Below, piece after piece: positions 51,074-58,785 of a stretch of DNA of 64,000 nt. Origin of the DNA: Mycolicibacterium boenickei (GTDB lineage: Bacteria; Actinomycetota; Actinomycetes; Mycobacteriales; Mycobacteriaceae); the NCBI RefSeq assembly GCF_010731295.1, contig NZ_AP022579.1:3038001-3102000 (forward strand). The letters are read 5' to 3'. Under the pieces are notes generated by a model, which had not been told where the DNA came from, searched no databases, and saw only the letters and a program-made list of their open reading frames with translations. A program made the translations under genes and the position numbers. Position 1 is the stretch's first letter, and the number at the start of each line of letters is the position of its first letter.

Positions 51074-52918
51074 CTAACCGTTGACCGGTCGTGGTTGCGG
51101 CACCGCGGCCAGCAATTTGCGGGTGTAGGCGTGCTGGGGGTTGGTGAACACCGCATCGCCCGAACCCTGCTCGACGACTGCGCCCTTGTACATCACGGCG
51201 ACGTCGTGGGCCAGGTGCTTGACCACCGACAGATCGTGGGAGACGAACAGATAGGCCAGGTCGAACCGGTCTTGCAGGTCCAGCAGCAGGTTGATGATCC
51301 CCGCCTGGATCGAGACGTCCAGCGCGGAGACGGGTTCGTCGAGCGCGATGATCTTGGGTTGCAGGGCCAGGGCACGCGCGATCCCGATCCGCTGCTTCTG
51401 CCCGCCGGAGAACTCGGCCGGGTAGCGGCTGGCGTCGGCGCGTCGCAACCCGACCAACTCGAGCAGCTCGGCCACCCGCCCGTCGATCCTGGGCTTGTCG
51501 AAACCGTTGGCGGTCAACGGCTCTGCCAGTACGTCCGACACCGGTAGTCGCGGGTCCAGTGAGGCCACCGGATCCTGGAACACCACCTGAAGGTCGGTGC
51601 GTAGGGCGCGGCGCGTCCTGCGGTCCAGGGTGGCGACGTCGGAGCCGAGCACTTCGATCGAACCCGATTGCGGCGCAGACAGATTCAGGATCTGGTGCAG
51701 GGTGGTGGACTTGCCCGACCCCGACTCGCCGACGATGCCGAGGGTACGGCCGCTGCGCAGGTCGAAGCTGACGTTGTCGACCGCGCGAACTTCGCCCACC
51801 TGCCTGCGCAGCACCACACCCTTGGTCAGCTTGTAGGTCTTGGACAGGTCGCGTACCCGCAGCACCACCGCGGAGTCGTCGGGCTCGGTGTCTGCGGCGC
51901 CGGCGTCGGTACCGGCAACCTGATAGATCTCGGCGGCACTGCGTCCGCCGACCTGGTCGGTGCGGATGCAGGCGGCGTGGTGATCCGGTGCCAACTCGAT
52001 GAGTTCGGGTTCGGCGGCCTCGCATACGTCGATGGCCAGCGGGCAGCGCGGGGCGAACGGGCAGCCGTGCGGTGTCGTGGTCAGCGACGGCGGCGCACCG
52101 GGGATCGGCACCAGGCGCGTCCCCTGTGGAGCATCCAGGCGCGGCACCGAGCCGAGCAGGCCCACGGTGTAGGGCATGCGGGCCCGCTCGTACAGGCGGG
52201 ACACCGGTGCGTCCTCGACGGCGCGTCCGGCGTACATCACCAGTGCCCGATCGGCGAATTCGGCCACCACACCGAGGTCGTGGGTGATGATCAGCACCCC
52301 GGCACCGGTGACGTCGCGGGCGGTCTTGAGCACGTCGAGGATCTGGGCCTGCACCGTGACGTCGAGGGCCGTGGTGGGCTCGTCGCAGATCAGCAGATCG
52401 GGATCGTTGGCGATGGCAATGGCGATGACCACTCGCTGGCGTTCGCCGCCCGACAACTCGTGCGGGAAGGACCGGGCTCGCTGTTCCGGCTGGGAGATCC
52501 CGACCAGCTCGAGCAATTCGACGGCACGCGTACGGGCCGCGCGCCGGCTCAGGTCCTGGTTGTGGACTGTCAGGGCCTCGGCGATCTGATCGCCTACGGT
52601 GTAGACCGGTGTGAGCGCGGACATCGGGTCCTGGAACACCGTGCCGATGGTGTTGCCGCGAATCCGCGACATCTCGGCGTCGGAACGGCCGATCAGTTCC
52701 TCGCCGTGCAGCCGCACCGACCCGGCCACCTCGGCGAACTCGGGCAGCAGACCCACGACAGCCATGGCGCTGGCCGATTTCCCGGCGCCGGATTCGCCGA
52801 CGAGCGCGACCACCTCACCGGCGTCGACGCGAAAGTTCACGCCCCGCACGGCCTGAACGGGTGCACCGTCGGTGGGGAAGTCCACCGTCAGGTCGGATAC
52901 TTCGAGGAGTCGTGTCAT
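51074..52918 (-). CDS. oppD: Oligopeptide ABC transporter dual ATPase OppD
   Basis: A 614-residue protein with two fused ATPase domains. Walker A motifs are Gly-Glu-Ser-Gly-Ala-Gly-Lys-Ser and Gly-Glu-Ser-Gly-Ser-Gly-Lys-Ser-Thr, the signatures Leu-Ser-Gly-Gly-Glu and Phe-Ser-Gly-Gly-Gln, and both Walker B motifs end with Asp-Glu-Pro. The oligopeptide-type C-terminal motif with cysteines (Gly-Cys-Pro-Phe-Ala-Pro-Arg-Cys) follows the first domain near residue 285. It powers peptide import through OppBC. Its start overlaps the oppC stop by four bases. Confidence 0.93.
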   Translation of the reverse strand: MTRLLEVSDLTVDFPTDGAPVQAVRGVNFRVDAGEVVALVGESGAGKSASAMAVVGLLPEFAEVAGSVRLHGEELIGRSDAEMSRIRGNTIGTVFQDPMSALTPVYTVGDQIAEALTVHNQDLSRRAARTRAVELLELVGISQPEQRARSFPHELSGGERQRVVIAIAIANDPDLLICDEPTTALDVTVQAQILDVLKTARDVTGAGVLIITHDLGVVAEFADRALVMYAGRAVEDAPVSRLYERARMPYTVGLLGSVPRLDAPQGTRLVPIPGAPPSLTTTPHGCPFAPRCPLAIDVCEAAEPELIELAPDHHAACIRTDQVGGRSAAEIYQVAGTDAGAADTEPDDSAVVLRVRDLSKTYKLTKGVVLRRQVGEVRAVDNVSFDLRSGRTLGIVGESGSGKSTTLHQILNLSAPQSGSIEVLGSDVATLDRRTRRALRTDLQVVFQDPVASLDPRLPVSDVLAEPLTANGFDKPRIDGRVAELLELVGLRRADASRYPAEFSGGQKQRIGIARALALQPKIIALDEPVSALDVSIQAGIINLLLDLQDRFDLAYLFVSHDLSVVKHLAHDVAVMYKGAVVEQGSGDAVFTNPQHAYTRKLLAAVPQPRPVNG

Positions 52919-53853
52919 CGGCGTACTTTCTTGCGCCGCAGTCGGCCGCTACCGGGGTCGATCGCGTCGCGCAGGCCGTCGCCGATCAGGTTGGCGCACA
53001 GGATGATCAGCACCAGCACCCCGGCGGGGAACAGGAACACCCAGGGGAACGTGGTGGCGGATTTGGTGCCGTCGGCGATCAGCGTGCCCAGCGAGACGTC
53101 AGGCGCTTGGATGCCGAATCCCAGGTAGCTCAAACCGGTTTCGGACAGGATCGCCACGCCGACGTTGAGCGCGGTGTCGATGATCAGGATGGATGCCACG
53201 TTGGGAAGGATGTGCCGCACGATGATGCGCCAGCTGCTGACGCCCATGTACCGCGCAGCCAAGACGAATTCGCGCTCCCGCAGGCTCAGGGTCATCCCGC
53301 GGACGATGCGCGAACTGATCATCCAGCTGAACGCCGAGAGCAGCACGATCAGCCAGAACACCCGATTGGACTGGCTCAGCCGGGGCGTGACGATCGCGAT
53401 CAGGATGAAGCTCGGTACCACCAGCAGCACGTCGACGATCCACATGAGCGTGCGATCGCGCCAGCCGCCGAAGTACCCGGCGACCGAGCCGACCGTGGCG
53501 GCGATGACTGTCGAGATGAACGCCACGCAGAGGCCGATCAACATGGATTTCTGCATGCCGCGCAGGGTTTGGGCGAAGATGTCCTGCCCGAGCGCGTTCG
53601 TGCCGAACCAGTGATCCGCCGACGGCGGCTCCTGCAGCGCGTAGTAGTCGAGGTCCGAATAGCTGTAGGGCAGCACCGATGGCAGCGTGTAGCAGGCCAC
53701 GAACATGATCACCAGCAGCGCCAGCGACACCACCGCGGGCCAATTGCGCAGGAACCGGCGGAACACCAGCGTGCGCCGGGTGGCGAATTCCTCGGTGTGC
53801 AGACCCGAGCGGGCCGCGGCGGCGCCACCGGTGGGGGCAGAAGTCTGGGTCAT
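52915..53853 (-). CDS. oppC: Oligopeptide ABC transporter permease OppC
   Basis: A 312-residue membrane permease with six predicted helices and the EAA loop ([10 protein letters not shown]) that contacts OppD. The N-terminal OppC-type domain holds a cytoplasmic stretch before the first helix. The start codon at 53853 overlaps the oppB stop by four bases. A longer upstream open frame has no coding character and is rejected. Confidence 0.92.
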   Translation of the reverse strand: MTQTSAPTGGAAAARSGLHTEEFATRRTLVFRRFLRNWPAVVSLALLVIMFVACYTLPSVLPYSYSDLDYYALQEPPSADHWFGTNALGQDIFAQTLRGMQKSMLIGLCVAFISTVIAATVGSVAGYFGGWRDRTLMWIVDVLLVVPSFILIAIVTPRLSQSNRVFWLIVLLSAFSWMISSRIVRGMTLSLREREFVLAARYMGVSSWRIIVRHILPNVASILIIDTALNVGVAILSETGLSYLGFGIQAPDVSLGTLIADGTKSATTFPWVFLFPAGVLVLIILCANLIGDGLRDAIDPGSGRLRRKKVRR

Positions 53854-54827
53854 GTGACGCGCACCCTCGGGTCGAGCATCGCGTAGATGACGTCGGAGAG
53901 CAGGCCGGCAACCAGGATCACGGTGCCGGTGAACACGGTGATGGCCGCGATGATGTTGGTGTCCTGGGTGGCGATGCCCTGTACCACCCATTCACCCATA
54001 CCGTGCCAGCCGAAGATCTTCTCGACGAACACCGAGCCGGTGACCAGTCCGGCCACGCCGTAGGCGAACAGGGTGGCCATCGGAATCAGGGCGGTCCGGA
54101 GCCCGTGCTTGAACAGGGCGTGCCGGCGGGTGAGTCCTTTGGCCCTGGCGGTGCGGATGAAGTCCTGGCCGAGCACGTCGAGCATCGCGTTGCGCTGGTA
54201 CCGGCTGTAACCGGCGATGGCCATCAGCGCCAGCGTGAACGTCGGCAGCACGAGGTGCTGCAGCCGGTCGACGAACTGGTCCCAGGCGCCGCCGACCGGC
54301 ACCGGCGCGGTTTCCCCGGTGTACTCGAAGATCTGCACCCCCAGGATCGAGTTCACGTTGAGCGCGGCCAGGATCAGCATGTTGGCGATCACGAACGACG
54401 GTGTGCTGATCACCAGCAGCGATAACACGGTGATGACGCGGTCCGACAGCCGATACTGGCGGATCGCTCCCCAGGCTCCGACCACCACGCCGATCACCGC
54501 TCCCGAGATCGCGCCGATGACCAGCAGGCGCAGGGTCACCCCGATGCGTCGCCCCAACTCGTCGGCCACCGGCTGGCCGGTGACCGTGGTGCCGAAGTCG
54601 CCGCGGACCGCGTCGGCGGCCCAGTTGGCGTAGCGCAGCGGAATGGGCTGGTCGAGGCCGAGCTCAGCGGCTTTCGCGTCGATCGCGGACTGTGGTGGCC
54701 GCGGATTGCGCTGCTCGAGGCTGTCGAGGGGCTTGAAGTTCAGCGACGTCAGGGTGAACGTCAGAAACGAGGCCAGGGCCAGCAGCACGATGTAGTTGAG
54801 CAGCCGGCGCGCCAGGAAGCGCGTCAT
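53850..54827 (-). CDS. oppB: Oligopeptide ABC transporter permease OppB
   Basis: A 325-residue permease with six predicted helices. The EAA loop Asp-Phe-Ile-Arg-Thr-Ala-Arg-Ala-Lys-Gly is near residue 215. The N-terminus (Phe-Leu-Ala-Arg-Arg-Leu-Leu-Asn-Tyr) is typical of OppB, and GGGAAG precedes the ATG at 54827. It is the first gene of the opp operon and corresponds to Rv1283c. The upstream 160 bases hold no other gene on this strand. Confidence 0.92.
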   Translation of the reverse strand: MTRFLARRLLNYIVLLALASFLTFTLTSLNFKPLDSLEQRNPRPPQSAIDAKAAELGLDQPIPLRYANWAADAVRGDFGTTVTGQPVADELGRRIGVTLRLLVIGAISGAVIGVVVGAWGAIRQYRLSDRVITVLSLLVISTPSFVIANMLILAALNVNSILGVQIFEYTGETAPVPVGGAWDQFVDRLQHLVLPTFTLALMAIAGYSRYQRNAMLDVLGQDFIRTARAKGLTRRHALFKHGLRTALIPMATLFAYGVAGLVTGSVFVEKIFGWHGMGEWVVQGIATQDTNIIAAITVFTGTVILVAGLLSDVIYAMLDPRVRVT

Positions 54828-54936
54828 CCGGTTCTTCCCACCCACGGCCGCATGCCAGACAGGGTAGAGCAGCGGGGGACCGGATTCCGGTCAGCGCGGG
54901 ATGTGGTGTTTCGGCGCGCCCGCACTCGGTGGGGAA

Positions 54937-54966
54937 CTGACAGTCGAGACACAGCCTCGGTATAGA
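54937..54966 (+). promoter_or_regulatory. Sigma-A-like promoter of the small secreted protein gene
   Basis: CTGACA (54937-54942), an 18-base spacer and TATAGA (54961-54966) give a strong housekeeping-type promoter. Transcription would begin near 54973, leaving about 16 bases before the ATG at 54989. Confidence 0.55.
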
Positions 54967-54988
54967 AATCAGGCGTTCACTGAAATAC

Positions 54989-55252
54989 ATGAAGGTCAGC
55001 GGGCTCAAGAAGGTGAAAGTGATCGCTGCGACAGCCGGTGGTGCGGCAGTGGTGGGGCTGGGTGTGTTCGGCGCGATATCGGACGTGCACATGGGTACGG
55101 GGGCCGGTTCTCAGGCGCTGGCGGCCGGGTCCCACATGAACCTCGGCCAGACCAGCACGGAGACGACGCCTCCGACTGCACCGGTGGTGTCGATGGCGGT
55201 ACCTGCGATGCGGGGCTATACGCCGCCGTCCGGGTTCGCCGTCACGCACTGA
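54989..55252 (+). CDS. Small secreted Thr/Pro-rich protein, paralogue 1
   Basis: An 87-residue exported protein. A basic N-terminus and hydrophobic segment (about 10-28) form a signal peptide or anchor. The mature part has Gly-Gln-Thr-Ser-Thr-Glu-Thr-Thr-Pro-Pro-Thr-Ala-Pro and ends Pro-Pro-Ser-Gly-Phe-Ala-Val-Thr-His. The same Gln/Glu-Thr-x-Thr-Glu/Lys-Thr-Thr core occurs in the next two genes. It is unordered and rich in Thr and Pro, suggesting a surface peptide that may be glycosylated; this is inference. GTG 55013 is a possible alternative start. Confidence 0.65.
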   Translation: MKVSGLKKVKVIAATAGGAAVVGLGVFGAISDVHMGTGAGSQALAAGSHMNLGQTSTETTPPTAPVVSMAVPAMRGYTPPSGFAVTH

Positions 55253-55314
55253 TCGCCGGGTAGTGGTTTCACCTCCGGTCGCCGGGGATATACGAGGCGA
55301 CGGGAGGTGAGCGC

Positions 55315-55575
55315 ATGGGTAGCGCTAAGGGAAACAATCAGCGAAATCTGAAATTGATCTCCGCCGGTGTCGGCGCTGTTGGCGGGTTAGCCACAGCGGT
55401 GCTCGGAATCGGCATGGGTGGTGGTCACGCCGGCGCCCAGCAACGGGTCGAACCGCCGGCAATCACCACGGGACAGACCGTGACCGAGACGACCGCGCCG
55501 ACGGCTCCGGAGACCTCCGAGGCGTCGCCGACCGTTTCGGCGACGACGCCGTCCGGGTTTGCCACACCGCACTGA
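55315..55575 (+). CDS. Small secreted Thr/Pro-rich protein, paralogue 2
   Basis: An 86-residue protein with a hydrophobic segment at about 14-35 and a mature part containing Thr-Gly-Gln-Thr-Val-Thr-Glu-Thr-Thr-Ala-Pro-Thr-Ala-Pro-Glu-Thr-Ser. It ends Ser-Gly-Phe-Ala-Thr-Pro-His, nearly the same as paralogue 1. A strong GGGAGG precedes the ATG by seven bases. The gene order and spacing (about 60 bases) indicate tandem duplication. No known function. Confidence 0.68.
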   Translation: MGSAKGNNQRNLKLISAGVGAVGGLATAVLGIGMGGGHAGAQQRVEPPAITTGQTVTETTAPTAPETSEASPTVSATTPSGFATPH

Positions 55576-55651
55576 TGGTGGCTGATTCGGCCCACGGGGC
55601 TGCCACGCGGCCGGTTTACCTCGCCCCTCGGGACGCGGTAGGCAGGTCGCT

Positions 55652-55894
55652 GTGACAGGAGACGAACGCAACAAGCGGACCAACTACGTGATGGCCGGTG
55701 TCGGAGCGATCGCACTGGCAACGATGGGTGCCGTCGGCTCCATGATGGCGCAGGCCCCGACGAGTGGCGCGGTACCTGCGGTCAGTGTCGGTGAAACCGT
55801 AACCAAGACAACGGCTCCCAGTGAACTGGAGACCTCCTTCGCGAAACCGACGGTGAAGGTGGAACTGCCCGACGGGTACGGCAACGGCGGTTAG
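55652..55894 (+). CDS. Small secreted Thr/Pro-rich protein, paralogue 3
   Basis: An 80-residue protein with a hydrophobic segment (about 14-34) and the core Val-Gly-Glu-Thr-Val-Thr-Lys-Thr-Thr-Ala-Pro-Ser-Glu-Leu-Glu-Thr-Ser. The end is Leu-Pro-Asp-Gly-Tyr-Gly-Asn-Gly-Gly instead of the Gly-Phe-Ala end of the other two, so this copy is the most diverged. It uses GTG 55652. It converges with the DUF5666-like gene, overlapping by four bases. Confidence 0.65.
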   Translation: MTGDERNKRTNYVMAGVGAIALATMGAVGSMMAQAPTSGAVPAVSVGETVTKTTAPSELETSFAKPTVKVELPDGYGNGG

Positions 55895-56310
55895 CGGGAA
55901 ATTGCCTCGCCGATGCTGGTGACGGTCGGCTTGTCGGGCGGCGCCGTGCCGGTGCGGGTGGCTCGGACCACGACCCGGTCGTCGACCCCGAACGGGGTGT
56001 CGGCCGAGGGCGGCAACGCGTAGCTCTGGACGAACCCGTCGTTGCTGCGCACCGTGACCGAGGTGGCGGTCAGTTCGGTGATCGTGCCGGTCTGCGTCAG
56101 CGTCGTGGTGTAGCCGCTGTCATGGTCGGCCAGCACCGCCTCACTGTGGACGGTGGCCGGGTCGGGGCGGTCTCGCGGCCCGGCCATTCCCGGTGGCGGC
56201 CCGGGGAAGCCCGAGCTGTGGGAGTCGGTGGCGGCGTAGATCGTCGCGCCGCCGAGCCCGGCAATCGCCGCCGCGATGCCCACCGCAGCGGCGGTGTGTC
56301 GGATGCTCAT
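55891..56310 (-). CDS. Secreted protein with DUF5666-like beta domain
   Basis: A 139-residue exported protein. A signal-like hydrophobic segment (about 7-26) is followed by a Pro/Gly-rich linker (Phe-Pro-Gly-Pro-Pro-Pro-Gly near 35) and a compact domain of about 75 residues with Gly-Thr-Ile-Thr-Glu-Leu-Thr-Ala-Thr-Ser-Val-Thr-Val-Arg, which resembles DUF5666 OB-type modules. It is divergent from the two-component regulator and probably one of its targets. Function unknown. ATG 56310 gives a typical signal peptide length. Confidence 0.7.
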   Translation of the reverse strand: MSIRHTAAAVGIAAAIAGLGGATIYAATDSHSSGFPGPPPGMAGPRDRPDPATVHSEAVLADHDSGYTTTLTQTGTITELTATSVTVRSNDGFVQSYALPPSADTPFGVDDRVVVRATRTGTAPPDKPTVTSIGEAISR

Positions 56311-56343
56311 GCGGTCCACGGTGCAGGTGTTGTCTGTGAGCCG

Positions 56344-56403
56344 GCTGTGTACCTGCTCTGCGCTGTCTATGGCGGGCATTCACAGCTGGCACATAGACAG
56401 CGC
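56344..56403. promoter_or_regulatory. ACAGC/GCTGT heptamers and 12-bp inverted repeat in a two-component promoter
   Basis: The 136-base gap between the DUF5666-like gene and the response regulator holds GCTGTGT (56344), GCTGTCT (56362), TCACAGC (56380) and AGACAGC (56396). The TCACAGC unit resembles the mycobacterial PhoP direct-repeat half-site. The second and fourth form a perfect 12-bp inverted repeat (56360-56371 and 56392-56403) with a 20-base spacer. They probably form the autoregulatory site of the adjacent PhoP-like protein. Confidence 0.6.
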
Positions 56404-56446
56404 TAAGTCCGGGCCTATCGAGCGGGCGAATACTGGGCGGGTGAGC

Positions 56447-57193
56447 ATGACCACCAATGGCACCGATTCCGAGTCCGGGCGCGCCGTGATGCGGCGTGCC
56501 GACGGCAACCCGATCCAGGTCCTGGTAGTCGACGACGAGCCCGTACTGGCCGAGCTGGTCTCGATGGCGCTGCGCTATGAGGGCTGGGACATCGCGACGG
56601 CCGGGGACGGCGCGAGCGCGATCGCCGCGGCCCGGGAGAACCCACCCGATGTGGTCGTGCTCGACGTGATGCTTCCCGACATGAGCGGCCTGGACGTCCT
56701 GCGCAAGCTGCGCGAGCAGATCCCCGGCCTGCCCTTGCTGCTGCTGACCGCCAAGGATTCGGTGGAGGACCGCATCGCGGGTCTCACCGCGGGCGGCGAC
56801 GACTACGTCACCAAGCCGTTCAGCCTGGAGGAAGTAGTGCTGCGGTTGCGGGCGCTGCTCCGGCGCACCGGGGTGACCAGTGAAGACGGCGGCGCCAAGA
56901 TCGTCGTCGGCGATCTCGTGCTCGACGAGGACAGTCATGAGGTGACCCGCGGCGGTGAGGCGATCACGCTGACGGCCACCGAGTTCGAACTGCTGCGGTT
57001 CATGATGCGCAACGCCAAGCGGGTGTTGAGCAAGGCTCAGATCCTGGACCGGGTGTGGAGCTACGACTTCGGCGGCCGGTCCAACATCGTCGAACTGTAT
57101 GTCTCGTATCTGCGCAAGAAGATCGACAGTGGACGCGAACCGATGATCCACACGCTGCGCGGTGCGGGTTATGTCCTCCGTCCCGCGCGCTGA
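56447..57193 (+). CDS. PhoP/OmpR-type response regulator
   Basis: A 248-residue regulator. The receiver has acidic Asp29 and Asp30, phospho-acceptor Asp73 (Val-Val-Leu-Asp-Val-Met-Leu-Pro-Asp) and Lys in Asp-Asp-Tyr-Val-Thr-Lys-Pro-Phe-Ser-Leu-Glu-Glu-Val-Val, close to PhoP. The C-terminal winged helix ends Leu-Arg-Lys-Lys-Ile-Asp and Arg-Gly-Ala-Gly-Tyr-Val-Leu-Arg. It should bind the ACAGC repeats upstream. ATG 56447 lies six bases behind GGGCGG; GTG 56441 is possible. It overlaps the kinase start by 23 bases. Confidence 0.9.
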   Translation: MTTNGTDSESGRAVMRRADGNPIQVLVVDDEPVLAELVSMALRYEGWDIATAGDGASAIAAARENPPDVVVLDVMLPDMSGLDVLRKLREQIPGLPLLLLTAKDSVEDRIAGLTAGGDDYVTKPFSLEEVVLRLRALLRRTGVTSEDGGAKIVVGDLVLDEDSHEVTRGGEAITLTATEFELLRFMMRNAKRVLSKAQILDRVWSYDFGGRSNIVELYVSYLRKKIDSGREPMIHTLRGAGYVLRPAR

Positions 57194-58766
57194 GGTGGCT
57201 GCCGGGCCCGGAGCCACTCGGTGGTGGTCACCGCGAACCTGGTCGCTGCGCGCCCGGCTGGTGGTCACCCAGGTGGTGCTGCTGGCGGTGGTGTGCGTCA
57301 GCATCGGCGTTGCCACCGAGTTTGCGCTGCAACGATTTCTGATGAACCAGCTCGACGATCAGCTCATCGAGGCCGGCAGGCGCTCAGCGGCCATCTTCGA
57401 ATTGCCGCCCCCACCACCGGGACTCCCACCGCCGCCCGGCACGCGCGGTCACCATCGCATCCCGTTCGATCCTGAGGACGGGCCGGGCCCCGGGTTCCTC
57501 AACGCCCCCGGACAGGCCGCCCGGATGGTCGGCGCGGTGGTGTCGCCCAACCGTCCCGTCGACGCCGGGGTGATCACCGCAGAAGGTGAGCGGGTCGCGG
57601 TGAGTGCGGCTGCAGCTGAACAACTTTCGCAGATTCCGGCCACCCGGCAGCCCGAGACCGTCGACCTCGACGGCTTGGGCCGCTATCGGTTGATCGGTCT
57701 GCACCCGCGTCACGGCGGAGCACAGACCATCGTGACCGGCCTGCCGACCGCCATCGTCGACGACACGCTGCTGTGGGTGCTCGGCATGTTCTGTGTGCTG
57801 GCGCTCATCGCATTGCTCGCCGCCACCGTCGCCGGAATCCTGATCATCCGGCACCAACTCGCGCCGCTGTCACGGGTTTCGGCCGCGGCACGCAGGGTGG
57901 CCGATCTCGAGCTCGACCGCGGCGAGGTGCAGCTGCCCACGCCGATCGTCCCCGTCGACCCGGTCAGCGCCCACACCGAAGTCGGCCAGCTGGGCACCTC
58001 GCTGAACCGGATGCTCGACCGCATCGCCAGTGCGCTCTCGGCGCGCCACGCGAGTGAGACGCGGGTCCGCCAGTTCGTCGCCGATGCCAGCCATGAGTTG
58101 CGGACGCCGCTGGCGGCCATCAGGGGCTACACCGAACTCGCCCAGCGCAAACGGGATGACCTGCCCGCCGATGTGGCCCACGCGATGAACCGCGTGGAGT
58201 CGGAGACGACGCGGATGACGCAACTGGTGGAGGACATGCTGCTGCTGGCCCGCCTCGACGCAGGCCGGCCGCTGGAACGCGAGAGCGTGGACCTGTCGCG
58301 GCTCGTGGTCGACTCGGTCAGCGACGCCCACGTCGCCGGTCCCGACCACCAGTGGGCGCTGGACCTGCCCGAGGACCCGGTGGTGGTCGAGGGTGACGAG
58401 GCCCGCCTGCATCAGGTGTTGGCGAATCTGCTGGCCAATGCCCGCACCCACACCCCTGCCGGGACTTCGGTCACCGTGTCGTTGAAGTCCGAGCCCGACG
58501 CGGTGCTGATCGCCGTCGCCGACGACGGCCCCGGCATACCGCCGGGGCTACTGCCCGACGTGTTCGAACGGTTCGCCCGCGGCGACTCGTCTCGCTCGCG
58601 ACGCGAGGGCAGTACCGGGCTGGGCCTCGCGATCGTGGCCGCGGTGGTCAAGGCCCACGGCGGCACGATCGAGGTGAGCAGCGCGCCGGGCTCCACCGAG
58701 TTCGTGGTTCGGCTACCCGGGCCGAGCTCACAGGGCACACACAGGACGCACCAATCGGGCACCTAG
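57171..58766 (+). CDS. Sensor histidine kinase with Pro-rich extracellular domain
   Basis: A 531-residue kinase. Two membrane helices (about 28-50 and 200-225) enclose a 150-residue extracytoplasmic domain that begins with a Pro/Gly-rich run (Leu-Pro-Pro-Pro-Pro-Pro-Gly near 80). HAMP, H-box Ser-His-Glu-Leu-Arg-Thr-Pro, N-box Asn-Leu-Leu-Ala-Asn-Ala and G-boxes Asp-Asp-Gly-Pro-Gly-Ile and Thr-Gly-Leu-Gly-Leu are intact. The layout is that of TrcS/PhoR-type kinases. The signal is unknown. The GT39 gene follows 20 bases later. Confidence 0.9.
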   Translation: MSSVPRAEVAAGPGATRWWSPRTWSLRARLVVTQVVLLAVVCVSIGVATEFALQRFLMNQLDDQLIEAGRRSAAIFELPPPPPGLPPPPGTRGHHRIPFDPEDGPGPGFLNAPGQAARMVGAVVSPNRPVDAGVITAEGERVAVSAAAAEQLSQIPATRQPETVDLDGLGRYRLIGLHPRHGGAQTIVTGLPTAIVDDTLLWVLGMFCVLALIALLAATVAGILIIRHQLAPLSRVSAAARRVADLELDRGEVQLPTPIVPVDPVSAHTEVGQLGTSLNRMLDRIASALSARHASETRVRQFVADASHELRTPLAAIRGYTELAQRKRDDLPADVAHAMNRVESETTRMTQLVEDMLLLARLDAGRPLERESVDLSRLVVDSVSDAHVAGPDHQWALDLPEDPVVVEGDEARLHQVLANLLANARTHTPAGTSVTVSLKSEPDAVLIAVADDGPGIPPGLLPDVFERFARGDSSRSRREGSTGLGLAIVAAVVKAHGGTIEVSSAPGSTEFVVRLPGPSSQGTHRTHQSGT

Positions 58767-58785
58767 CGGCCCCGGCAAACATGGA

